Assembly: GCA_043759595.1 (NCBI GenBank)
Contig: JAYVLG010000168.1
Span: forward strand, 1-5,257
Direction: 5' to 3'
Length of the DNA stretch: 5,257 nucleotides
Source: Sulfurirhabdus sp043759595
GTDB lineage: Bacteria; Pseudomonadota; Gammaproteobacteria; Burkholderiales; SMCO01
The position numbers were made by a program, and so were the translations under genes. The first letter of the stretch is position 1; the number at the start of each line of letters is the position of its first letter. The notes beneath the pieces are model-generated. The model made no database searches and was not told where the DNA came from. It worked only from the letters and a program-made list of their open reading frames with translations. Below, piece by piece: positions 1-4,725 of this stretch.

Positions 1-150
1 CTGATCGACCGCGCCGCGCAAAGCCAGGGTAAGTCTCGCTCTGAATTCATGATTGATGCCGCCCGACGAGCCGCCGAAGAAGCGCTGCTTGACCAGACCT
101 TGGTGCAGGTCGATCCCGAGACCTACGTGCATTTCCTCAGACTTTGGTGA
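1..150 (+). pseudogene. Truncated DUF1778 (TacA-like) antitoxin, 3' part
   Basis: Frame 1 is open from the window edge to a TGA at 148-150 and gives 49 residues. They include LIDRAAQSQGKSRSEFMIDA, then an RRAAEEALLDQ stretch and a VDPETYVHFL stretch. This matches the second half of DUF1778 antitoxins, ribbon-helix-helix proteins that bind DNA and neutralise a GNAT acetyltransferase toxin (TacT type). The family normally continues about 20 residues past the YxxFL motif with a proline-rich toxin-binding tail. Here it ends at once with RLW and a stop. No GNAT toxin gene follows, although these genes are usually adjacent or overlapping. The gene therefore looks broken at about base 140, perhaps where foreign DNA joined. 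The N-terminal DNA-binding half lies outside the window. Family call is strong; calling it a pseudogene is inference. Confidence 0.72.
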
Positions 151-599
151 TGTCGTTGAAGGGGAGATGATGAGTACAGAGTCCGGTGTGGCTGGAAAGA
201 CTGATCTCGGCCAGAAGCGGACTTCGAGGCCGACCGCTGTGGCGGTCTGCTTGTCGGCCAGAGCCGCCGGTGGCGTACTGAGCAAAGCAGGTCTGCTATG
301 CGCTGCACACCAGCCATTGGCTAGAAGTGCCGCTGAATGGCAGCTTTCAACTTCGGCGAATGCGTACTCCCGTCCCGGAGCTGTCATTCAACCTGTCTGT
401 ATTGAATGACCGGTCCTCGACCCTAAGCAATCATCCTGATTTATCTTAGGCAGCCGTTTGTATCGCCCCGGTTTTTCTACAGAGCTAGGGGCAGTCCACT
501 TGAATCTTATGCATATCGAGTAAGCTGGAAACGGTTCACATGGCAAAAATAAATGGCGCGAATATCTCACCTCATCGTTAAACACTTCACAATCACGCC
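151..599. other. Long stretch without a convincing gene
   Basis: About 450 bases between the broken antitoxin and the EcsC-like gene. Open frames on both strands overlap one another, lack ribosome-binding sites and give low-complexity or cysteine/serine/arginine-rich translations with no recognisable domain. Visible structure is one perfect inverted repeat (383-410) and a loose inverted pair GGCCAGAAGCGGAC (209-222) / GTCTGCTTGTCGGCC (245-259). The stretch may be decayed coding DNA left after loss of the toxin gene. The promoter of the EcsC-like gene should lie in its last 150 bases, but I see no clear -35/-10 pair. Confidence 0.5.
383..410. repeat. Perfect 9-bp inverted repeat
   Basis: GTCATTCAA at 383-391 is repeated as its exact reverse complement TTGAATGAC at 402-410, separated by a 10-base loop. 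There is no T-tract on either side, so it does not look like an intrinsic terminator. It could be a protein-binding site or a remnant of a mobile element end. No adjacent gene decides between these. Confidence 0.5.
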
Positions 600-1223
600 A
601 TGCCGAAGATGACGCCCCCATCGCTTTCAAATAGCCAAAATACAGCGGAAAAAGTTGCAAACGCCCTCCTCGCGTTCATAGGAAAAATTCCCGACACGGA
701 GAGGCGTGAGGAAGCGGATCCCTCAAAAGTATCGCGTGAGATCGCCAGGAATGCAGCGATAAAGGCGGCGCGAACCGCAGGACTTCTAGCATTACCTCCT
801 GGGCCGATGGGTTGGCTGACGATTCTTCCTGAGCTTATCGCGGTGTGGAAGATTCAGGCCAAAATGGTTTCCGACCTTGCTGCAATTTATGGGAAGAAGT
901 CCTCTCTAACGCAGGAACTGATGCTTTATTGCCTTTTCAGGCATGCAGCATCACAGGCAGTGCGCGACGTCGTTGTGCGCATCGGAGAGCGTTATCTCGT
1001 TCGGCGCGCTTCCCTTAAGACGCTTCAGGGGATTGCACAAAGGGTCGGGGTTCATGTCACTCAACGCGTCATTGGAAAGGGAGTATCCCGCTGGCTGCCC
1101 ATAGCCGGCGCTGTCGGCGTTGGCGCTTACGCTTACTACGACACCGGCCGAGTTGCCGCAACTGCAATAGAACTCTTTGAAAAAGAAATCACAATCGAGC
1201 CACAGGCGGACGAAGATGCCTAA
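600..1223 (+). CDS. EcsC-like / DUF697-like membrane-associated protein
   Basis: 207 residues. The core resembles the EcsC/DUF697 group: a small-residue helix leading into LPPGPMGWLTILPEL (65-79), then the LIAVWKIQAKMVSDLAAIYG block (79-98) typical of these proteins, a central helical region with CLFRHAASQAVRD (111-123), and a second hydrophobic segment WLPIAGAVGVGAYAYYDTGR (165-184) before ELF. EcsC-type proteins are poorly understood and membrane-associated; no catalytic site is apparent. The first 55 residues are polar and the tail is acidic (PQADEDA). The start is uncertain: an in-frame stop at 579-581 limits extension, ATG codons at 600 and 609 both lack a good Shine-Dalgarno, and 600 is the longest option. 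It stands alone on the + strand, and its stop lies inside the hairpin shared with the convergent gene. Family resemblance is fairly sure; function is unknown. Confidence 0.8.
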   Translation: MPKMTPPSLSNSQNTAEKVANALLAFIGKIPDTERREEADPSKVSREIARNAAIKAARTAGLLALPPGPMGWLTILPELIAVWKIQAKMVSDLAAIYGKKSSLTQELMLYCLFRHAASQAVRDVVVRIGERYLVRRASLKTLQGIAQRVGVHVTQRVIGKGVSRWLPIAGAVGVGAYAYYDTGRVAATAIELFEKEITIEPQADEDA

Positions 1224-1272
1224 TGAATAAGGTTGATCGTGCGAAGCCACAATCTAACCTTATTCGTTAGGT
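1218..1272. other. attC-like hairpin between convergent genes
   Basis: Positions 1218-1237 pair with 1252-1272: 20 base pairs (two G-T), one bulged base (T1255) and a 14-base loop. The outer ends are GCCTAAT (1218-1224) and GTTAGGT (1266-1272). The right end matches the integron R' consensus GTTRRRY exactly, and read on the - strand it matches RYYYAAC (ACCTAAC). The left end differs from RYYYAAC at the last base. A single extrahelical base and a TAA stop inside the outer box are both typical of attC sites. Against this, the region between the R and L boxes is fully paired, whereas attC sites normally have an unpaired spacer there, and no second site is clear. The plainer alternative is a bidirectional transcription-ending hairpin, though neither side has a T-tract. 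Confidence 0.45.
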
Positions 1273-1743
1273 GCTGGCATCGAGAATCTTCTTCTTTTGG
1301 GCCTCGAACTCAACCACCGAAATAATGTTCTTCTGCCTGAGGTCGTCAAGCTTAAGTAGTTCGGCGTGAACATCTTTCTGGATCATTTGGTCAATGACTG
1401 CTGGAGTAGGTTGGCTCGTTTTTGTAAAGTTCTTATACACACCCAATCCAGCTCCAATTGCTGCCCCTGCCATGGGGCCGATAATTGGAACGGGAATAGC
1501 TACTACAGCGCCAATCGCCGCGCCCGAAGCCGCATCCTTTGCAAGGTCAGAACGCATTGCCTCCTTGCCAAGCCTGCTAGCTTCCTCGCCTATGCAGGTC
1601 GCAGTCTTCTTTGCCCAATCGGCAGCGACGCGGGCGTCCTCTCCATCAACTTTTCCATCGCCGTTTAAGTCACCGACCAGAACCGCCGTTGACGATATTG
1701 CATCCTTGGCTTTTCCGGCGAGACTTTTGAGTTTATCCAACAT
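1267..1743 (-). CDS. EF-hand/dockerin loop, glycine-zipper and SHOCT-tail protein
   Basis: 158 residues from ATG at 1743, chosen because AAGGGGG lies about 9 bases upstream; the frame stays open further upstream but without a ribosome site. The N-terminus is a lysine/alanine helix. An EF-hand or dockerin-type calcium loop follows at 25-36 (DLNGDGKVDGED; ligands D25, N27, D29, D33, D36). Residues 71-103 form a glycine/alanine-rich hydrophobic segment of the glycine-zipper kind, with a PVPIIGP break in the middle. The C-terminus (about 125-155) fits the SHOCT pattern: LLKLDDLRQKNIISVVEFEA followed by KKKIL. SHOCT tails are thought to aid oligomerisation or recruitment. There is no signal peptide, so it is probably cytoplasmic or peripheral at the inner membrane. 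It lies 22 bases after the small membrane gene and is probably co-transcribed with it. Its TAA stop is inside the attC-like hairpin. Confidence 0.82.
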   Translation of the reverse strand: MLDKLKSLAGKAKDAISSTAVLVGDLNGDGKVDGEDARVAADWAKKTATCIGEEASRLGKEAMRSDLAKDAASGAAIGAVVAIPVPIIGPMAGAAIGAGLGVYKNFTKTSQPTPAVIDQMIQKDVHAELLKLDDLRQKNIISVVEFEAQKKKILDAST

Positions 1744-1765
1744 TGACTGTTTCCCCCTTGAATGA

Positions 1766-1939
1766 TTAATTGTTTTTTTGTCCGAACACCTGCCGCCATA
1801 GTAGCGCAATCGCAAGCCCGATGATTACAACAACTGCCAGAAGCAGTCCGCCCTTGAAGATGGCGAACCAGACCGAGTAGGCTCCCAGCTTAGCAAATAC
1901 GATGGCAAGGATAACAAGCAGTAGAAAGACCCAGAACAT
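1766..1939 (-). CDS. Small two-span membrane protein, copy A
   Basis: 57 residues from ATG at 1939: MFWVFLLLVILAIVFAKLGA, a short loop containing SVWFAIFKGG, a second strongly hydrophobic segment LLLAVVVIIGLAIALLW, then a basic tail ending FGQKNN. It is predicted to be an inner-membrane hairpin with two spans. ATG 1939 is preferred because AAAGGA lies about 6 bases upstream. An in-frame ATG at 1954 overlaps that site and has none of its own. It is clearly paralogous to the gene at 2170-2388: same spans, same FAKLG motif, same FGQKNN end, same leader. It precedes the SHOCT-tail gene by 22 bases. A run of seven A residues covers its last codons (1773-1779). I recognise no characterised family. 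Confidence 0.75.
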   Translation of the reverse strand: MFWVFLLLVILAIVFAKLGAYSVWFAIFKGGLLLAVVVIIGLAIALLWRQVFGQKNN

Positions 1940-2026
1940 GACATTTCCTTTCATGAAAAAGTGCCAGACGGAATCATGAACGTGATATCAGACAGGTCGT
2001 GTCGTTTTTGGCCAATTCGAAAATAT
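1940..2026 (-). promoter_or_regulatory. Duplicated leader/promoter region of copy A
   Basis: This leader aligns with 2389-2476 in front of copy B. Conserved on the - strand are CGAAAATAT-type sequence at the far end (opposite strand), AAAACGAC, CGACCTGTCTGA, CACGTTCATGAT and the palindrome TTTCATGAAA (1949-1958) next to the ribosome site. Conservation of non-coding bases alongside the genes suggests a promoter or a regulated 5' UTR. CATGAT is the nearest thing to a -10 hexamer, but I cannot pair it with a convincing -35. Confidence 0.45.
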
Positions 2027-2083
2027 TGTGATTTCCCGTGCCGAGCTATGTGTCACTTAACCAAATGGCGCGGCTTGTTGTAC
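2023..2083 (-). pseudogene. Relic of the repeat-protein gene 3' end and spacer
   Basis: This segment aligns with 4214-4278, the end of the intact repeat-protein gene plus the spacer that follows it. On the + strand both contain TCACTTAACCAA and CGGCTTGTTGTAC, separated by six mostly different bases, and both continue on the other side with GTTTCCC/ATTTCCC and ATATTG. On the - strand it reads YNKPRHLVK then TGA, against YNKPSFLVK then TGA in the intact gene. Homology does not extend into the rest of the gene. This is therefore a roughly 60-base fragment of a second copy, not a working gene. It ends where the duplicated leader of copy A begins. Confidence 0.7.
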
Positions 2084-2137
2084 CGGCAGGTTTGTGAAAC
2101 ATCCGGTCTAGATATCTCAGCGGGCAAGCGTCGGACA

Positions 2138-2152
2138 ACCCTTAGCAAGGGT
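2138..2152 (-). other. Small hairpin after copy B
   Basis: ACCCTT and AAGGGT form a 6-bp stem around a 3-base loop, 18 bases past the stop of copy B. There is no T-tract on the - strand, so terminator activity would be weak at most. Confidence 0.3.
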
Positions 2153-2169
2153 ATATCTTCAAGCTGATG

Positions 2170-2388
2170 TTATACGTGCGGACGATCCTTGATTGATGGA
2201 TTGATTGATGGATTGTTTTTTTGCCCAAATACTCGCTGCCAAAGTTTGGCAATCGCAAGCCCGGCGATCACAACAAGAGCTAGAAGGAGTACACCCTTTT
2301 GGAAGGCGATCAAAACCGAGAAGACTCCCAGCTTTGCAAATACGAAGGTAAGAACCACGGCCAAGACCCAGTGCCCAATCCGGTACAT
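2170..2388 (-). CDS. Small two-span membrane protein, copy B
   Basis: 72 residues from ATG at 2388 (MYRIGHWVLAVVLTFVFAKL). A second hydrophobic segment, GVLLLALVVIAGLAIAKLW, follows an AFQKG loop. A basic tail, QRVFGQKNN, is then extended by PSINPSIKDRPHV. Start choice matches copy A: the same AAAGGA site lies upstream, and an earlier in-frame ATG overlaps it. The protein is paralogous to the 1766-1939 gene. The added C-terminal residues come from a 12-bp tandem repeat (2189-2215) that places NPSI twice in frame where copy A has its stop. It is expected to be a two-span inner-membrane protein. It lies 219 bases downstream of the large membrane protein gene with its own leader, so it may be transcribed separately. 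Confidence 0.75.
   Translation of the reverse strand: MYRIGHWVLAVVLTFVFAKLGVFSVLIAFQKGVLLLALVVIAGLAIAKLWQRVFGQKNNPSINPSIKDRPHV
2189..2215. repeat. 12-bp tandem repeat, 2.25 copies
   Basis: The unit TTGATTGATGGA occurs twice plus a partial TTG. It is in frame with copy B and encodes the repeated NPSI at its C-terminus. Being a multiple of three, expansion or contraction would change tail length without breaking the frame. Confidence 0.85.
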
Positions 2389-2476
2389 GACATTTCCTTT
2401 CATGAAAAATATACCCGACGGTATCATGAACGTGGAGTCAGACAGGTCGCGTCGTTTTGAGCTGACCCGAAAATAT
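2389..2476 (-). promoter_or_regulatory. Duplicated leader/promoter region of copy B
   Basis: Counterpart of 1940-2026. It shares the TTTCATGAAA palindrome (2398-2407), the ATGAAAGGAAATGTCATG start context, and the conserved blocks CACGTTCATGAT and GACCTGTCTGA. Similarity to copy A ends at the CGAAAATAT (+ strand) at 2468-2476. The remaining bases up to the large membrane gene (2477-2607) hold only an 18-codon frame (2536-2592, - strand) with no clear ribosome site, and no terminator I can identify. Confidence 0.45.
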
Positions 2477-2607
2477 AAATGTCACCGCCGGAAAATCAGA
2501 TTCCAAATATTTTCAAGAAAGAATCGGTTTGTCCTCTAGGAGCTACGCTTTTTCGTACGATCAGCACTCCAGTAGAACTGCATGGCCAACATATACAGTG
2601 CCAATAT

Positions 2608-3522
2608 CTAGCTCAAAGTTTTTGTTGGGCGCACAAACAGCCCCCGGGCCAGACCATACAAAATCCAAAGCAACATTACCGGAATAACCAGAGTCTGTAG
2701 CACGAAAATTACCATCAGCTTGATGATCTTCTCGGTTGTCTCTTCTACTAACTGCTTCAGATTATCAAGGCGGGATTTCGAATCTGTGCCCTGTGAAAAC
2801 CATTCTTTGAATTTCTCGAACACACTCTTATGTGGGGGGGGAACAGCGGCGGATTGTGGCTGGTTAGCAGCAGGCTTCCCCCAGTGCCATATTTTTCTAA
2901 AAATGCTCTTGTGTACTGGAGGCGCAGCGGTGGGTTGCTTTAGATTGTCGGAAAGTCCGGACACCGTGGCGATACCCTGCTGGCTGGATTGATAGTCCTG
3001 AGCCATAAATTTCTGAAACACCAAATCAGTACCAATGGCCACTACCGGAATTGCGAAGCGCGTCATCAGTAAAACCACTAATAGCTTTGATAGCCATCCA
3101 GGGCATTGCTTTTGGCGAAAATAAAGAACAGTCCAAATAACTGCTGTAATGGTAAACAAGAGAGAAATCAGCCAGTGCGAACCAATGCTCAGTAGCACTT
3201 TTTGGATACCCATAGCGATACTGGCGGTGAGCATCAGGTCTGAAAACTGCTCAACCAAGTCATTTACTGGGTCGAGGATTTGCCCTGCAGCCAGATTGAC
3301 GCCGCCAATAACTTGGACTGTGAACTCTGTCCCCTGAGCAACAGAAATGACACCATTCAAAGCTCGTGCCGTAGCAAAACTTTTCAAGGCTCGATTTAGT
3401 CCTGCATTGACTTGTTCTTTTGCAGCCGAGTCCAGAGGGGGGAGCCAGGAACAAGCGACCATTACTGCGACAGCCAAAATGAGCGCCATTCGACCTATAA
3501 AATGAAGATTAATAGTCTGCAT
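2608..3522 (-). CDS. Uncharacterised multi-span membrane protein
   Basis: 304 residues from ATG at 3522, chosen because GAGGT lies 9 bases upstream. Hydrophobic segments lie at about 10-28 (signal anchor, or lipoprotein signal given MVAC at 21-24), 116-135, 146-168 and 268-292. Between the first two is a conserved-looking stretch with TARALNGVISVAQGTE (51-66) and ILDPVNDLVEQFSDLML (82-98). A proline-rich linker holds two related motifs, PTAAPPVHKSIF (197-208) and SAAVPPPHKSVF (224-235), each followed by a basic/aromatic helix. Before the last span is a charged helix (250-268). The second motif is encoded across a run of eight C residues (2834-2841). It is the last gene of the four-gene run, 7 bases after the 59-residue gene, whose stop overlaps its ribosome site. 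It is probably an inner-membrane partner of the secreted and lipoprotein products. I do not recognise the family. Confidence 0.8.
   Translation of the reverse strand: MQTINLHFIGRMALILAVAVMVACSWLPPLDSAAKEQVNAGLNRALKSFATARALNGVISVAQGTEFTVQVIGGVNLAAGQILDPVNDLVEQFSDLMLTASIAMGIQKVLLSIGSHWLISLLFTITAVIWTVLYFRQKQCPGWLSKLLVVLLMTRFAIPVVAIGTDLVFQKFMAQDYQSSQQGIATVSGLSDNLKQPTAAPPVHKSIFRKIWHWGKPAANQPQSAAVPPPHKSVFEKFKEWFSQGTDSKSRLDNLKQLVEETTEKIIKLMVIFVLQTLVIPVMLLWILYGLARGLFVRPTKTLS
2834..2841. repeat. G8/C8 homopolymer inside a coding region
   Basis: Eight consecutive G on the + strand read as GTT CCC CCC CCA in the membrane protein gene. Gain or loss of one base would shift the frame before the last membrane span. 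The equivalent position in the upstream copy of the internal motif has no such run (CCT CCA GTA). Confidence 0.8.
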
Positions 3523-3529
3523 GCGTTTG

Positions 3530-3709
3530 CTACCTCGTTTCGTCCGGGTCGATGCCCGCATTGGTTGAAATCTGATTCGCCAATATTAGCTGACCACGGT
3601 CAAGACTATTCAGAAAAACCAGCCAGAGACTAACAGCCCAACAACGAGCAAGTAAACGCTGGAAATCAGCTGCATCCACGCCAACATTTGAAAGGTTTTT
3701 TGAAAGCAT
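3530..3709 (-). CDS. 59-residue single-span membrane protein
   Basis: A short gene that is easily missed. ATG at 3709 begins 2 bases after the TAA of the lipoprotein gene, and TAG at 3530-3532 sits inside the GAGGTAG ribosome site of the next gene. The product starts MLSKNLSNVGVDAADFQRLL, has one hydrophobic segment of about 20 residues (RCWAVSLWLVFLNSLDRGQL region, 22-41), and ends with a polar tail DPDETR. GGAAA lies about 11 bases before the start. The fit between the two neighbouring genes, which otherwise would leave a 189-base hole in a tight operon, is the best evidence that it is real. No family is recognised. It could be a small accessory subunit of the membrane protein encoded next. 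Confidence 0.65.
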   Translation of the reverse strand: MLSKNLSNVGVDAADFQRLLARCWAVSLWLVFLNSLDRGQLILANQISTNAGIDPDETR

Positions 3710-3711
3710 GG

Positions 3712-4215
3712 TTAGTTGATTTCCAACGATGTTGCCAATAACGCAGGCTCGATCACAACAACAGTCCTGAGAACAATATCCTGAACCCTCCCACGTATCT
3801 TGATCATGTCGTTCGTCTTCGCTTTGCGTAGCAGCTCGTGATCCTGCTCATTTTGGGGATGTATGAATATGGTTGCCCTGAGCATGTTGACCGCCTGCCT
3901 GGATTTGATTGAAATTGGTTGGGACGTAACCTTATAAACACCATCGGCGTAGCCAATTTCATAAACCTGAATGTTCCATTCGACCACGCTGCCGATCAAT
4001 TCCTTGCTGAGGAGGTCGCGTTGCAGGTCAGTGAAATCACTCCCGAGTGCAAAAACTTCTGAAACTTGCTCCGGCGTAACTGGGTTTACCTGCGCACTCG
4101 CGATTTCCGCAAGTTGCTCCTTAAGCGACTGGCGCACCTGGCTGTCATCAGGCCGATCACCGCAGCCGAATAGGGTCCCAAGCAAGGCGGCACACAGTAG
4201 ACGTGCAATGCTCAT
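3712..4215 (-). CDS. OB-fold-like lipoprotein
   Basis: 167 residues from ATG at 4215: MSIARLLCAALLGTLFGC, with C18 as the likely lipidated cysteine (lipobox LFGC, no aspartate at +2, so outer-membrane sorting is expected). Residues 25-72 form a charged helical region. From about 70 to 160 the pattern LIGSVVEWNIQVYEI, DGVYKVTSQPI, ATIFIHP, NDMIKIRGRVQDIVLRTVVV resembles the small OB-fold domain of the tRNA_anti-like group seen in bacterial lipoproteins, whose ligands are mostly unknown. A GTG at 4251 overlaps the TGA of the repeat-protein gene and would add 12 residues ahead of the signal peptide. The ATG is preferred because it gives a clean signal sequence with a weak GGGAA site upstream. 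It lies 32 bases after the repeat-protein gene and 2 bases before the 59-residue gene. Confidence 0.8.
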   Translation of the reverse strand: MSIARLLCAALLGTLFGCGDRPDDSQVRQSLKEQLAEIASAQVNPVTPEQVSEVFALGSDFTDLQRDLLSKELIGSVVEWNIQVYEIGYADGVYKVTSQPISIKSRQAVNMLRATIFIHPQNEQDHELLRKAKTNDMIKIRGRVQDIVLRTVVVIEPALLATSLEIN

Positions 4216-4247
4216 ATTGGGTTTCCCATGCAGAGCATTGCCTCTGG

Positions 4248-4658
4248 TCACTTAACCAAGAAGCTCGGCTTGTTGTACTGAATGTTGCCGATGGAGTCGA
4301 CCGGGTAAACCTTTCCGTCCTTCATTTGGAACTGTTGCTTGTGGTATTGCTCGTTGCCGATGGGGTTCGACTCAATGATGCGGCCATCCTCGCGTAGATT
4401 GAGGTGCGGCTTGTGATATTGGATGTTACCGATGGAATCAGCTTGGTAAACCTTCCCGTCCTTCATCTGGTATTGCTGCTTGTGGTACTGCTTGTTTCCG
4501 ATTGCGTCTGTCTCAATGACACGACCATCTTTTCGAACAGCATAGGATGGCTTGTTGTACTGGATGTTGCCCGTCGAATCTTGCTGATAAACCCGCTGTT
4601 CGCCCGCATGGGCAGCCACAGTAAGCAACGTGAGAAAGCTGAAGATAGCGATTTTCAT
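4248..4658 (-). CDS. Secreted five-repeat protein (IGNxQYxK repeats)
   Basis: 136 residues. A signal peptide MKIAIFSFLTLLTVAAHA (cleavage after A18) is followed by nothing but repeats: five units of 23-24 residues at 20-43, 44-66, 67-90, 91-113 and 114-136, the last ending exactly at the C-terminus. The core pattern is DG[KR][VI][YI]xx[DN]xxGNxQYxK. Units 1, 3 and 5 share VYxxDS and NIQY[NH]KP; units 2 and 4 share IIE/VIE and QYHKQQ[YF]QMK. The array is therefore A-B-A-B-A with a 47-residue double period. Tyrosine, glutamine and lysine are enriched and cysteine is absent. A periplasmic or secreted beta-repeat is likely; function is unknown. AAGGA lies 9 bases before the start. It is first in the four-gene run and 67 bases after the WYL gene. 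Confidence 0.85.
   Translation of the reverse strand: MKIAIFSFLTLLTVAAHAGEQRVYQQDSTGNIQYNKPSYAVRKDGRVIETDAIGNKQYHKQQYQMKDGKVYQADSIGNIQYHKPHLNLREDGRIIESNPIGNEQYHKQQFQMKDGKVYPVDSIGNIQYNKPSFLVK
4251..4601 (-). repeat. Five tandem coding repeats, 69-72 bp each
   Basis: Units on the - strand lie at 4530-4601, 4461-4529, 4389-4460, 4320-4388 and 4251-4319. Alternate units are most alike, giving a 141-bp double period. This suggests growth by duplication of a two-unit block rather than of single units. Confidence 0.8.
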
Positions 4659-4725
4659 TTGGTGGCATCCTTAAAAACTCCAGGTTGACCCTGTGTGAAT
4701 AATGGGGCGTATGCCGTCATCGTGT

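Noticed and set aside
53..409. 118-codon open frame on the + strand
   Set aside because: It overlaps the antitoxin frame, lacks a ribosome site and has no recognisable domain; composition looks like chance.
576..582. GTTAAAC matching the integron R' consensus before the EcsC-like gene
   Set aside because: No complementary partner arm in the preceding 130 bases, so it cannot form an attC hairpin.
388..660. 90-codon open frame on the - strand
   Set aside because: No ribosome site or domain; it overlaps the start of the EcsC-like gene on the opposite strand.
2536..2592. 18-codon - strand frame just after the large membrane gene (ATG at 2592)
   Set aside because: Too short to support and no clear Shine-Dalgarno; the hydrophobic start could be chance.
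2631..3645. GTTGGGC near 2632 and GCCCAAC near 3638 as cassette boundaries
   Set aside because: Each box lacks its own paired arm, and the first lies within a coding region; chance matches to a degenerate 7-mer are expected.
4251..4601. Repeat array as a CRISPR
   Set aside because: The units are contiguous, diverged and in frame within a signal-peptide-bearing protein, with no spacers.
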